From: Streptomyces sp. R28
GTDB taxonomy: Bacteria > Actinomycetota > Actinomycetes > Streptomycetales > Streptomycetaceae
Direction of reading: 5' to 3'
DNA length: 64,000 bases
Assembly (NCBI RefSeq): GCF_041052385.1
Contig: NZ_CP163439.1
Location: 248,001 to 312,000 of the forward strand
Shown here: positions 25,564 through 33,976 of the stretch, piece by piece
Layout of the letters: the number at the start of each line of letters is the position of its first letter
Numbering within the stretch: position 1 is the stretch's first letter
Notes under the pieces: model-generated
The model's database searches: none
Told to the model about the DNA's origin: nothing
The model's input: the letters and a program-made list of their open reading frames with translations, nothing else
Translations under genes and position numbers: made by a program

Positions 25564-26297
25564 ACGCGCCGCTCGGCCGCCGTACAGCTGCGGAAGCGAT
25601 CGGCACCGGGCTCCTGGTGGCCGTGGTGGTCGGCTCCGGCATCCAGGCCACCGAACTCTCACGCGACGTGGGCGTGCAACTGCTCGCCAACTCCCTCGCC
25701 ACCGTCTTCGGCCTGGCCGTACTGATCGCCTTGCTCGGGCCGGTCTCCGGCGCGCACTTCAACCCGGCCGTCACCCTCGCCGCCTGGCTCACCGGCCGCC
25801 GTGACCCGGACGGCCTCACCCTGCGGGATGTCGCGGCCTACGTGACCGCCCAGATCGGGGGTGCGATCGGCGGGGCGGTCCTGGCCGACGCGATGTTCGC
25901 CAAGCCGCTGGTCAAGTTCGCCACCCATGACCGGTCCGCCGGCCACTTGTGGTTGGGCGAGGTCGTCGCCACGGCCGGGCTGCTCCTGCTGATCTTCGGC
26001 CTCACCCGGACAGGCCGCGCCGCGCTCGCTCCGGCCGCGGTGGCCTCCTACATCGGGGCCGCCTACTGGTTCACCTCCTCCACGTCCTTCGCGAACCCGG
26101 CGGTGACCATCGGCCGAACCTTCACCGACACCTTCGCCGGGATCGCGCCCGCCTCCGTCGCGCCGTTCATCGCCGCCCAGTTGCTCGGCGCCGCGCTCGG
26201 GCTCGGCCTCGTGACCGCGGTCTACGGCCCGACCACCGCCCCCGCACGCCGCGACACCGGCGTCCCGCGCAGCGAACCCGAACCCGCCTCCTCCTGA
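25560..26297 (+). CDS. MIP/aquaporin-family channel (AqpS-like)
   Basis: This 245-residue membrane channel has six hydrophobic segments and both NPA boxes (HFNPAVTL and FANPAVTIGR). The GTG start overlaps arsR by four bases. In Sinorhizobium meliloti an aquaglyceroporin (AqpS) in the ars operon lets internally formed arsenite flow out, replacing an active pump (established). The same order arsR-aquaporin-arsC here suggests that role, and no ArsB or Acr3 pump is present in the window. Confidence 0.92.
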   Translation: MNAPLGRRTAAEAIGTGLLVAVVVGSGIQATELSRDVGVQLLANSLATVFGLAVLIALLGPVSGAHFNPAVTLAAWLTGRRDPDGLTLRDVAAYVTAQIGGAIGGAVLADAMFAKPLVKFATHDRSAGHLWLGEVVATAGLLLLIFGLTRTGRAALAPAAVASYIGAAYWFTSSTSFANPAVTIGRTFTDTFAGIAPASVAPFIAAQLLGAALGLGLVTAVYGPTTAPARRDTGVPRSEPEPASS

Positions 26298-26323
26298 CCG
26301 CACCCCCGAGAGAGACACCCGCC

Positions 26324-26737
26324 ATGAGCACTCCCGCCTCGCACCCTTCGGTGCTGTTCGTCTGCGTCCACAACGCCGGCCGCTCCCAGATGGCGGCCGC
26401 CTTCCTCAGCCACCTCGCGGGCGACCGCATCGAGGTCCGGTCCGCCGGCTCCGCCCCCGCCGACACCGTCAACCCGGCCGTGGTCGAAGCGATGGGCGAG
26501 GTCGGCATCGACATCTCCGACCGGACCCCGAAGCCCCTCACCGCGGAGGCCGTCCAGGCGTCCGACGTCGTGATCACCATGGGGTGCGGCGACGCGTGCC
26601 CCGTCTTCCCCGGCAAGCGGTACCTCGACTGGCAGCTCGACGATCCCGCCGGGCAGGGCGTCGAGGCCGTACGACCCATCCGCGACGCGATCGAGACACG
26701 CGTCCGAGCACTGATTTCGGAAGTGGCGCCCGGCTGA
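26324..26737 (+). CDS. arsC: Arsenate reductase, low-MW phosphatase type
   Basis: This 137-residue enzyme reduces arsenate to arsenite. The phosphatase-like loop C14-x5-R20 (VCVHNAGRSQMA) binds arsenate. A second cysteine set lies in TMGCGDACP, and the catalytic Asp is in LDDP. In actinobacteria such enzymes use mycothiol or thioredoxin for recycling (family knowledge; which one is not visible). It is the last gene of arsR-aquaporin-arsC, starting 26 bp after the channel stop at ATG 26324. Confidence 0.95.
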   Translation: MSTPASHPSVLFVCVHNAGRSQMAAAFLSHLAGDRIEVRSAGSAPADTVNPAVVEAMGEVGIDISDRTPKPLTAEAVQASDVVITMGCGDACPVFPGKRYLDWQLDDPAGQGVEAVRPIRDAIETRVRALISEVAPG

Positions 26738-26924
26738 CGGCCTGGCCGGGCAGGCTGAGCAAGTGGGCTGGGACGACTCTGCGGCGACCGCGGGGAGGTC
26801 GCGAGTCACCAGGCCGGCCGTGCCGCCGCGGCGGTGATCAAAGCCGTGCCGCTCGGACTCGCCGCCACCGCTCGGGACGCCGGTGCCCGACCCGCCCTCA
26901 CGGCCGCGCTGCCGACTGTCCGGA

Positions 26925-27932
26925 TCAGTCGGCCGCCGCTCTGACGTCCCCGTCGACGAGGGCGTCGCCCAGGGCCGTTCGCCCGTACAGGACGTAGTGG
27001 CCCTGGCGCCGGGACTCCAGCAGGCCGGCCTCCCGCAGGATCGAGAGGTGGGCCGACACGGTGGAAGGGGCCAAGCCGTGGCGGCGGGCCAGGTCCGTAG
27101 TCGAGGACGGGGCGGTCAGGCCGGCGAGGACGGCGGCGCGCTGGGGGCCGAGCAGCCGGGCGAGCGCCTCCGCCGGGCGCGGTACCGGGGCGGTGTGCAG
27201 GCGGCCCATGCCTCGGGCGGGGTAGATGACCGTCGGCTGCCAGGGCCGGGCGAAGCCGCTGACCACATCCGGCCACACGAATACGCTCGGCATGAGCAAC
27301 ACGCCCCTGCCATCGGGGGGTTGAGCGTCCGGAACATCGCTGTACCGGCGCAGCGTCAGGGTGTGGCCGGCCCAGTCGACGGTTGGGTGCAGTCCGGTGA
27401 GCAGCGAGTCGAGCCCGCCGTCCGCCGCCCTGCGCGAGCGGTGCGCGATGTCCGCCTCCAGAACGGCGCGATGGCGCGGCCAGTCCGGGGCAAGCAGGGC
27501 GCGCCAGGCCCGTTCCGTGAGGTCGGCGAGGCGCCGGACGGTGGCGACGGGGTCGTCGAGCGCGGCGCGCCCCCGGGGTGACTCGGCGAGTCCGGGGGTG
27601 CCCCCGAGCGAGCGGGTCATCTCCGCGTGGGCCAGGTCGGGGTCGGTGGCGCGCATCCGCGCCAACTCGTCCTCGATGGCGGGATACGGCTCCTCCGGCG
27701 GCGGGCCCAGGAAGTCCGGGGTGTAGCCGCCGGGCGGTGGGATGAACAGCCACAGCGGTGCCAGGTCGAGGCCCGCGACCGTACGGCGCATGCGGCGCAG
27801 CCAGCCCTGGTGGTAGCCGTGCCGGGCGGGCCGGCGAACCAGGCGCAGAGCCTCGTGGGTCTGGCACAGCGGCGAGATCGCGAACCGACAGCGCGTGAGG
27901 TCGTCGGTGCCGAGGTGCAGAGCGAGCGGCAT
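26925..27932 (-). CDS. DUF5937 / ArsR-type winged-helix regulator
   Basis: This 335-residue protein has a long N-terminal region of the DUF5937 type ([21 protein letters not shown]) and a C-terminal ArsR-like helix-turn-helix ([30 protein letters not shown], then [11 protein letters not shown]). ATG 27932 is preferred over a more distant in-frame start at 28019 that would lie within the 19-nt repeat array. It is divergent from an MFS gene, and the ten-unit repeat begins 28 bp upstream of its start, so its promoter and operators must be inside or next to the array. Confidence 0.9.
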   Translation of the reverse strand: MPLALHLGTDDLTRCRFAISPLCQTHEALRLVRRPARHGYHQGWLRRMRRTVAGLDLAPLWLFIPPPGGYTPDFLGPPPEEPYPAIEDELARMRATDPDLAHAEMTRSLGGTPGLAESPRGRAALDDPVATVRRLADLTERAWRALLAPDWPRHRAVLEADIAHRSRRAADGGLDSLLTGLHPTVDWAGHTLTLRRYSDVPDAQPPDGRGVLLMPSVFVWPDVVSGFARPWQPTVIYPARGMGRLHTAPVPRPAEALARLLGPQRAAVLAGLTAPSSTTDLARRHGLAPSTVSAHLSILREAGLLESRRQGHYVLYGRTALGDALVDGDVRAAAD

Positions 27933-27959
27933 GGCAACCCCCGTCGTGAGCAGCGATTC

Positions 27960-28149
27960 ATCCCGGACCGGAGATCTCGCCCCCGGATCGAAGAGTTCGT
28001 CCTGGTCCGAGATGCTCATCCCGGACCGAGGGACGCGCCCTGGCCCGAGAGGCTCGTCCCCTGCGAAGAGACGCCTCCCGCACCGAAAGACTCACCCTGG
28101 TCCAAGAGACTCCCCTTGGCCCGAAGATTCGCCCCGGACCGAAAGAGTA
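27960..28149. repeat. Ten-unit degenerate 19-nt tandem repeat
   Basis: Ten head-to-tail units fill the region between the divergent DUF5937/ArsR-type and MFS genes. Eight are 19 nt (for example GTCCTGGTCCGAGATGCTC, ATCCCGGACCGAGGGACGC and ACCCTGGTCCAAGAGACTC); one is 20 and one 18. The most conserved part is CCxGGxCCGAgAGxcTC. The period is not a multiple of three and the frames do not encode a sensible repeat, so a regulatory or structural role is more likely than coding. Confidence 0.85.
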
Positions 28150-28210
28150 GAGGCGCCCCCCCGCGGACCGGCACGCTTGCCCCGACTCTCCCTGGCGGAA
28201 AGGCGGATGG

Positions 28211-29437
28211 ATGGGCACCGTACGTCCGGCACCCTGGCGGCGTGGCGCCGTCGTCGCGGCGCTGATGCTGGCGGCGTTCACCTTCAACACCACCGAGAAC
28301 CTGCCGGTCGGCCTGCTCGCGCTCATGGCGGACGACCTGCGGGTCTCGCTGGCGGCCGTCGGCGCCCTGGTGACCGGGTACGGCCTGACCGTGGCCGTCG
28401 TGTCATTGCCCCTCGCCCATGTCACCCGTTCCCTGCCGCGCAGGTATCTGCTCGCGGGGCTGCTGGGGCTGCTCGCCGTGGCCAGTTGGGTGTCGGCGCT
28501 GGGCGGCGTGTCGTATGGGCTGCTGCTGGCGGCGCGGGTGGCGACGGCGATGGCGCAGGCGTTGTTCTGGGCGGTGATGGGACCGGTCGCGGTCGGGCTG
28601 TTTTTGCCCGAGCGACGGGGGCGGATCATCGGGCTGCTGTCCGTCGGCGGGTCCCTGGCCACCGTGGCCGGGGTGCCGGCCGGGACCTGGCTGGGCGGGC
28701 ACACCGACTGGCGGACGCCCTTCGCGCTGCTCGGCGTGCTCGCGCTCGTCTCGCTCGTGACCATCGGCGTCCTGCTGCCGTCGTCCCGCCCGCAGGACGG
28801 TCACTCCGCGTACGGGGCCGCCCCCGACCGGCGCAGGTTCTACGTCGTACTGACCGTCACCGCCCTGTCGGTGACTGGCTTCTTCGCCGGGTTCACCTAC
28901 GTCGTCGCCTTCCTCGACGAGGTGAGCGGACTGGGCGAGGACGCGGTGAGCGGCGTGCTGTTCGCGTTCGGCGGGGCGGCGCTGGCCGGGGTCACCGTGG
29001 CCGGTCCGCTCCTCGACCGCTTCCCGCGAGCCACGCTGGCCGCGCCGGTGGCGGCCCAGGCGGTGGCTCTGCTCGGTCTCTACGCGATCGGGCACGTCCC
29101 GGCGGTGAACATCGTGCTGATCATGCTGCTCGGCGCCTCGGTCGCGACCATCTTCATGGCGACGCAGAGCCGGGTTCTCCAGGTGGCGCCGGGTCGCACG
29201 GAGACCGCGCTCGCGGCCAACTCGGCCGCCTACAACGTGGGCATCGCCGCCGGTGCGCTGCTCGGGGGCGTACTGCTGCCCGTGGTCGGGGTGCGCTGCA
29301 CGTTCTTGGTCGGGGGGCTGCTGACGGTCGGGGCGCTGGCGGTGCTGATCCGGTCGCTGCGCGCGGGCGTCGAGGACGGGGCGGGCGGCAAGGGCCAGGC
29401 GGGAATAGGGCGGTACCGTACGGACGCGGGGTTGTGA
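28211..29437 (+). CDS. MFS efflux transporter
   Basis: This 408-residue drug/proton antiporter-type transporter has 12 likely membrane spans. It opens with [19 protein letters not shown] and has [18 protein letters not shown] in the loop 2-3 region, as in the AraJ/Cmx group. It starts at ATG 28211. The divergent DUF5937/ArsR-type gene and the 19-nt repeat array upstream suggest specific regulation. The substrate is unknown. hemC follows after 17 bp. Confidence 0.92.
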   Translation: MGTVRPAPWRRGAVVAALMLAAFTFNTTENLPVGLLALMADDLRVSLAAVGALVTGYGLTVAVVSLPLAHVTRSLPRRYLLAGLLGLLAVASWVSALGGVSYGLLLAARVATAMAQALFWAVMGPVAVGLFLPERRGRIIGLLSVGGSLATVAGVPAGTWLGGHTDWRTPFALLGVLALVSLVTIGVLLPSSRPQDGHSAYGAAPDRRRFYVVLTVTALSVTGFFAGFTYVVAFLDEVSGLGEDAVSGVLFAFGGAALAGVTVAGPLLDRFPRATLAAPVAAQAVALLGLYAIGHVPAVNIVLIMLLGASVATIFMATQSRVLQVAPGRTETALAANSAAYNVGIAAGALLGGVLLPVVGVRCTFLVGGLLTVGALAVLIRSLRAGVEDGAGGKGQAGIGRYRTDAGL

Positions 29438-29454
29438 CGGTCTATCGTGTCCGC

Positions 29455-30390
29455 ATGTCCGTCCCTGAACTGATCCGTATCGTCTCCCGTGACTCGCCCA
29501 TGGCGCTCGCCCAAGTGGAGCGTGTCCGCGCCGAGTTGGCGGCCCTCCACCCGGGCGTGCGCACCGAGGTCGTGCCCGTGAAGACGACCGGCGACAAGTG
29601 GATGGGCGACCTGTCCCAGGTCGAGGGCAAGGGGGCGTTCACCAAGGAGGTGGACGCGGCTCTGCTGGCGGGCGAGGCCGATCTCGCCGTGCACTGCGTC
29701 AAGGACATCCCCGCCGACCGGCCGCTGCCCGCGGGGACGACGTTCGCCGCGTTCCTGAAGCGGGACGACGTCCGCGACGCCCTCATCCATCCCGATGGAC
29801 TCACGCTGGACGAACTACCGGCGGGGACCCGGATCGGCACCTCCTCGGTGCGCCGTGTCGCCCAGCTGGCCGCTACCCACCCGCACCTCCAGTGCGTGCC
29901 GTTCCGCGGCAACGCCAACCGCAGGCTGGAGAAGCTGGCGGCCGGCGGGGCGGACGCGCTGCTGCTCGCGGTGGCCGGCCTCGAGCGCATCGGCCGCCCT
30001 GACGTGATCAGCGAGGTCCTCTCCCCCGAGGTGATGATGCCGCCGATCGGCGCGGGCATCCTCGCGCTGCAGTGCCGGGAGGGCGACACCGAGCTCATCG
30101 ACGCGGTCAGCGGCCTCGGCGACCCGGACACCTATCGGGAGGCCACCGCCGAGCGCATGTTCCTGCACGTCCTGCAGGGGCACTGCAACAGCCCGATCGC
30201 CGGGTACGCACGCGTGGACCGCAGCGGCGAACTGTCCCTGCGGGCCTGTGTGTTCACCCCGGACGGCAAGACGCGACTGAACGCCCACGAGTGGGCCGGC
30301 CGACTGGACCCGGCCACGCTCGGTACGTCGGTGGCGGTCGCGCTGCTGCGTCAGGGAGCACGAGAGATCATCGACGGCATCCCGCACTGA
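29455..30390 (+). CDS. hemC: Hydroxymethylbilane synthase (porphobilinogen deaminase)
   Basis: This 311-residue enzyme polymerises four porphobilinogens to hydroxymethylbilane in heme and cobalamin synthesis. Family motifs are present: [31 protein letters not shown], and the cofactor-binding Cys in [12 protein letters not shown]. That last motif departs from the more usual G-C-Q-V-P pattern, and no other tetrapyrrole genes are nearby, so this is probably a second, divergent copy rather than the housekeeping hemC (inference). ATG 29455 is 17 bp after the MFS stop. Confidence 0.93.
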   Translation: MSVPELIRIVSRDSPMALAQVERVRAELAALHPGVRTEVVPVKTTGDKWMGDLSQVEGKGAFTKEVDAALLAGEADLAVHCVKDIPADRPLPAGTTFAAFLKRDDVRDALIHPDGLTLDELPAGTRIGTSSVRRVAQLAATHPHLQCVPFRGNANRRLEKLAAGGADALLLAVAGLERIGRPDVISEVLSPEVMMPPIGAGILALQCREGDTELIDAVSGLGDPDTYREATAERMFLHVLQGHCNSPIAGYARVDRSGELSLRACVFTPDGKTRLNAHEWAGRLDPATLGTSVAVALLRQGAREIIDGIPH

Positions 30391-30398
30391 GCCCACCT

Positions 30399-30509
30399 CC
30401 ACCGGCTGATGATCTGATGCTGTCAGCTGACGGTGTGTGAGGTGATTTGGCGTAGGCCGCCGGTTCCGGGCAGGCATCAGCCGCCGGCTTGCACCGGATC
30501 TGCCACAGG
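30399..30509. repeat. 111-bp dispersed direct repeat, copy A
   Basis: This matches copy B at 34001-34111 over 111 bp without gaps, with about 15 mismatches (about 86 percent). It starts CCACCGGCTGATGATCTGAT and ends GCCACAGG. Both copies begin just downstream of a plus-strand gene (hemC here, epoxide hydrolase for copy B), and both are followed by degraded transposase-like sequence. Confidence 0.85.
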
Positions 30510-30548
30510 ACAGATGCAGCGTCAGCCTCCTCACAGAGGAGGCCAGTC

Positions 30549-30756
30549 GGGCAAGGCACCGGCCTGCTCATCCCGCACCGACGGGAACCAGGTCAGGACG
30601 CCCCCCCGGGTCTGGAAGGCGGAGCACAACGCCTCCCACCGCCAGGTCCGCACGCGGGTCGAGCACACCTGCGCCCGCATGAAGACCTCGAAGATCCTCC
30701 GAGACTGCCGCCTCAAAGACGCCGGCGTGCGCCGTCGCGTCCCATTGCCGCGATGA
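30549..30756 (+). pseudogene. Transposase remnant (IS5-type DDE, C-terminal part)
   Basis: Two plus-strand frames together resemble the C-terminal end of a DDE transposase: GTGLLIPHRREPGQ in one frame, then KAEHNASHRQVRTRVEHTCARMK and TSKILRDCRLKDAGVRR in another. The frame change coincides with a run of seven C at 30600-30606. The N-terminal two thirds and the inverted repeats are missing, so it is a non-functional fragment. Confidence 0.65.
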
Positions 30757-30997
30757 CGGGGCGGGCTCCACGGCTGCTTTGGGGCGATGCCCAAACGGCA
30801 ACGAGACTGCGCTGCTCCGCCCGAGGCGCACTTTGACACAACCGATCCATGGGGCCGTGGTGAGGGAGCGGGGAAGGTCAAGACGGCGAGTAAGGCCGAG
30901 GACGCCCCCGCCGTTGCACACGTCGAGCACATCGCCGTTGACAGGATCGTCTCCAGATCCGCTACTGCCCCCCCAACACATATCGCCACTTTTCGCC

Positions 30998-31231
30998 CTA
31001 CCACTCCACGAACGCAATGTGCTCACGCCCCCGCGATGACTTCGGACGCCACCCGATCCAGATCGCCCCAACACCGGCAGTGACGCCTACATCGGCCGGC
31101 ACCACGGTCAGCACGCGCCGCGGTATCCACCACGGCTGCGGCTCATCTCCCGCCAGCACCCGCCTCACCACACCCCGCAGAAACATCTCCCAACGAGTCC
31201 CCGTCCACACGGCCTCTCCCCATGCCTGCAT
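30998..31231 (-). CDS. Small hypothetical protein
   Basis: This 77-residue open frame has one hydrophobic stretch (VLTVVPADVGVTAGVGAIWIGW) after a basic, tryptophan-containing N-terminal half, suggesting a small membrane protein. Codon third positions are fairly GC-rich, which favours real coding, but I recognise no family and no strong ribosome binding site. It lies in a degraded region beside the CGNR gene and could equally be a remnant. Confidence 0.3.
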   Translation of the reverse strand: MQAWGEAVWTGTRWEMFLRGVVRRVLAGDEPQPWWIPRRVLTVVPADVGVTAGVGAIWIGWRPKSSRGREHIAFVEW

Positions 31232-31268
31232 GCGTGGGGCCCACCTGGATGTGTACCGAGGCTAACGA

Positions 31269-31844
31269 TTACTTTGCTGATCTGGGGTTTTTGCGCTGGT
31301 TGGCATTGAAGCGCGCCTTCTTCTGACGATTCCCGCACGTGTTCATGTCGCACCATCTGCGGGTGCGACTCTGGCTGGTGTCGAAGAAGGCGGCTCGGCA
31401 GGTTGGCGATGCGCACAAGGCCAATTTTCCGTCTCGTTCGCCCGCGATGATGCTGATCGCGTCGGCGGCGATCACGCCTAGGGCATCTTCTACGCAGGAA
31501 GCCGAGCTGAGTCGCCATTGCCGATTACTCTCGGGCGTCAGGACAGCTGCGGCCCGACCCTGAATGCTGCAGCCATTGATGACTTGGACAGCAGACGCAG
31601 GGAGAGCGTCTTGGATCGCGGCCGCCGTCACCGCGGCATGAATCGATTCCCTCAGCTCCCAAGCGAGTTCGAGCTGGGCGGTGGTGCAGGAGTCCACGGC
31701 GAGGCCGTTCACCGCCAGCCAGTCGACAAGTCGCTGCGGCGTGGGAATGCGCTCCACAGCGTCGCCGCAACGCTCCGTCAGAGTCGCCGTGAAGCTGGTC
31801 GCCAGCACCTTGCCGAGACGGAAGTCGGGGAACCGAGCATGCAT
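31269..31844 (-). CDS. CGNR zinc-finger (ABATE-type) regulator
   Basis: This 191-residue protein has an N-terminal ABATE-like domain and a C-terminal CGNR zinc finger: LCASPTCRAAFFDTSQ and RRWCDMNTCGNRQKKARF, four cysteines in the usual spacing. Such proteins are predicted stress or catabolic regulators. Base use is less GC-rich than that of neighbouring genes. The ATG at 31844 has AAGGTGG upstream, and this binding site overlaps the 3-bp target duplication of the IS element inserted at 31857, so its native promoter has been displaced. Before the insertion it would have been divergent from the epoxide hydrolase gene. Confidence 0.9.
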   Translation of the reverse strand: MHARFPDFRLGKVLATSFTATLTERCGDAVERIPTPQRLVDWLAVNGLAVDSCTTAQLELAWELRESIHAAVTAAAIQDALPASAVQVINGCSIQGRAAAVLTPESNRQWRLSSASCVEDALGVIAADAISIIAGERDGKLALCASPTCRAAFFDTSQSRTRRWCDMNTCGNRQKKARFNANQRKNPRSAK

Positions 31845-31856
31845 GGAACCACCTTA

Positions 31857-32719
31857 GACCGCGTCCTACGTGGTGAGGCTGCGGAAGCGTTTGTAGCAGC
31901 AGAGGGCGGCTGCGAGGCCGAGAAAGGCCAGGTAGTTACGAGGGTGGCGTTCGTATCGGTGGTTGAGTCGGCGGTATCCAGTCAGCCGAGACATGGTCCG
32001 CTCAATGACCCACCTGCGCCGGCCGAGACGTTCGCTGGACTCGACGCCCGTGCGGGCGATCCGACGCCGATGTGCTTGCCCCATAACCACCGCCGCAGGT
32101 GGGGGATGTCGTATGCCTTATCCGCGTGAAGGCGCACGGGCTTGGACTCAGCTGCGCGGGATTCGTGTCCCATGTGGAAGTGGGACAGCATCGGCTTCAG
32201 CGCCTGGCTGTCGTGGGTGTTGGCCGCGGAGAGGCCGACGCGTAGGGGCAGTCCGTCCGCGTCGGACAGGACGTGCATCTTGGAACCGCGCTTACCCCGG
32301 CCCACGAGGCTCGGACCTGCAAGTTCGCAATCCTTCTAGCTCTCACATGGGCGGAGTCGGGGACCGCGCGGGAGAGGTCCACCAGGCCCTGTTCGTCCAG
32401 GATTTGGAGCACCCTCTGATGCAATCGGCCCCAGACCCCCGCACGGGACCAGATGACTAACCGGCGGTGCACGGTCGACTTCGAGGCCCCGAAGCACGGC
32501 GGCAACGCTCGCCAGGCACACCCGCTGACCAACACGTAAATGATCGCCGCGAAGACGGCCTCGTCATCGATGTTCGCGACCCCGCCGCCCTGCGGCCGCA
32601 CGCGGGCCGGAGGCAGCAACGGCCTGGCAATCTCCCACAGACCGTCCGGAACAATCCAACCCCACCGTCCACTCCCCCATACCCAGCACGACTTCCAACC
32701 GGCCATGTAGGACACGGTC
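31857..32719 (-). mobile_element. IS5-family insertion sequence, 863 bp, degenerate
   Basis: Ends are defined by terminal inverted repeats beginning GACCG(C/T)GTCCTAC(G/A)TGG, 17 bp with two mismatches (31857-31873 and 32703-32719). A 3-bp target duplication TTA lies on both sides (31854-31856 and 32720-32722), as expected for TNA-targeting IS5 subgroups. The single transposase gene inside is broken by frameshifts, so the element cannot move by itself. Confidence 0.85.
31866..32706 (-). pseudogene. IS5-family transposase with two frameshifts
   Basis: Three minus-strand frames together make one transposase. The N-terminal part (GLWEIARPLLPPARVRPQGGG to DLSRAVPDSAHVRA) ends near 32330. The middle part follows (GKRGSKMHVLSDADGLPLRVGLSAANTHD to LHADKAYDIPHLRRWL). 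The C-terminal part (GVESSERLGRRRWVIERTMSRLTGYRRL to CYKRF) ends at 31866. DDE residues are present across the pieces, but two frame changes disrupt the protein. The likely original start is ATG 32706, next to the right inverted repeat. Confidence 0.85.
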
Positions 32720-32753
32720 TTAGCGGGTTGCACGCCGCCATCGAGACTTGCTA

Positions 32754-32772
32754 GAACCGTCTTAGCCGGTTC
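32754..32772. promoter_or_regulatory. Inverted repeat upstream of epoxide hydrolase
   Basis: GAACCG-TCTTAGC-CGGTTC is a perfect 6-bp inverted repeat with a 7-bp spacer, 53 bp before the epoxide hydrolase start. A related sequence, GGTCTTAGCGGGTTG, abuts the right end of the IS at 32717-32731. It is a candidate operator shared by the hydrolase and the CGNR gene. Confidence 0.45.
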
Positions 32773-32824
32773 ACGACAGGTCCGAGCCGTTCCACGATGA
32801 CCAGGAGGTCTCATACCCAGCGAC

Positions 32825-33976
32825 GTGCAAGCATTTGAAGCCCACGCAACTGACGCTGACCTCGACGATCTGCGCGCGCGATTGGCCGCGGCGCGGCTGC
32901 CGGAAGCTGAGACGGTCTATCGCGCCGCGCCCGACCCTCGCCGATGGGACCAGGGCGTTCCTCTCGCCGACCTCGCCGATGTCGTGAACTACTGGCGCAC
33001 CGGGTACAACTGGCGGTCGTTCGAAGCGCGCATTGACCGGATCGGCCAGTTCCGCACGACCATTGACGGTCTGGGAATCCACTTCCTGCACCGCCGATCC
33101 GCACGCACAGATGCCACTCCTCTGATCTTGACGCACGGCTGGCCAGGCAGCATTGCCGAGTTCATCGATGTAGTGGACGAGCTGGCAGATCCGAAAGATG
33201 CGGACGCGCCGGCGTTCCACGTCGTGGTTCCGTCGCTGCCGGGCTTTGGCTACAGCGACAAGCCGGCCACCACCGGCTGGGGAATCGAAAAGATCGCGGC
33301 CGCATGGGTGGAACTGATGGGAAGGCTCGGCTACGGCAAGTTCGTAGCCCACGGCGGCGACTGGGGAGGTGTGATCACCACGGTCCTCGGCGGCAGGTTC
33401 CCGGCGCACGTTCTCGGCATCCACACAGTGACCGCGCAGGCACCGCCCGGGTTGACAACGGACGGGCTGACGGCGGCCGAGCGCAAATGGACCGAGGAAA
33501 CCCGCGACTTCTGGGGTCACCGCGCGGCGTACGCGAAGCAGCAGGCGACCCGACCGCAGACCATCGGCTACTCACTCGTCGACTCACCAGTCGGGCTTCT
33601 CGCCTGGATCCTCGACAAGTTCGCCGAGTGGACAGATACCGAAGACAGCCCGTTCGAGACGATTTCCATAGACCGCGTTCTTGACGACGTCACCCTGTAT
33701 TGGCTGACGCGGACCGGCGCGTCGTCGGCCCGTATTTACTACGAGAGCCACAACTCGCTCGACCCCGAACTTCGGGTCGACGTCCCGTCAGCAATCAGTG
33801 TGTATCCCCGCGACATCGAGAAGTGCCCGCGCGCCTGGGCACAGGAACGGTTCCGACAGATCGTCCGATGGAGGGCGCCTGAAACCGGGGGACATTTCCC
33901 GTCGCTGGAGGTTCCCGAGTATTTCGTCAAGGACCTGCAAGAAGGCCTCGCGGCAGTGCTGGCCGCCAATCGGTGA
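32825..33976 (+). CDS. Epoxide hydrolase (alpha/beta fold)
   Basis: This hydrolase of about 383 residues has an N-terminal epoxide-hydrolase cap extension (residues about 5-105) and an alpha/beta core. The oxyanion motif is HGWPGS, the nucleophile D179 is in HGGDWGG, and the catalytic H357 is in GGHFPSLEVPEYF. It opens epoxides to diols. The start is uncertain. GTG 32825 is the first valid codon, but AGGAGGT (32803-32809) is spaced for an in-frame ATA at 32813, which may be a mutated ATG. It sits in the accessory region, downstream of an IS and divergent from the CGNR gene. Confidence 0.92.
   Translation: MQAFEAHATDADLDDLRARLAAARLPEAETVYRAAPDPRRWDQGVPLADLADVVNYWRTGYNWRSFEARIDRIGQFRTTIDGLGIHFLHRRSARTDATPLILTHGWPGSIAEFIDVVDELADPKDADAPAFHVVVPSLPGFGYSDKPATTGWGIEKIAAAWVELMGRLGYGKFVAHGGDWGGVITTVLGGRFPAHVLGIHTVTAQAPPGLTTDGLTAAERKWTEETRDFWGHRAAYAKQQATRPQTIGYSLVDSPVGLLAWILDKFAEWTDTEDSPFETISIDRVLDDVTLYWLTRTGASSARIYYESHNSLDPELRVDVPSAISVYPRDIEKCPRAWAQERFRQIVRWRAPETGGHFPSLEVPEYFVKDLQEGLAAVLAANR

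Larger units (their letters stand above)
30391..31268. other. Decayed intergenic region with mobile-element remnants
   Basis: Between hemC and the CGNR gene there is no intact known gene. It holds direct-repeat copy A, a frameshifted transposase remnant and one small minus-strand open frame of unknown status (30998-31231), each listed separately. Base composition is less GC-rich in codon third positions than in the flanking genes. The remainder shows nothing recognisable. Confidence 0.65.

Noticed and set aside
27960..28149. 19-nt array as a CRISPR
   Set aside because: The units abut without spacers and are too degenerate; no cas genes are present.
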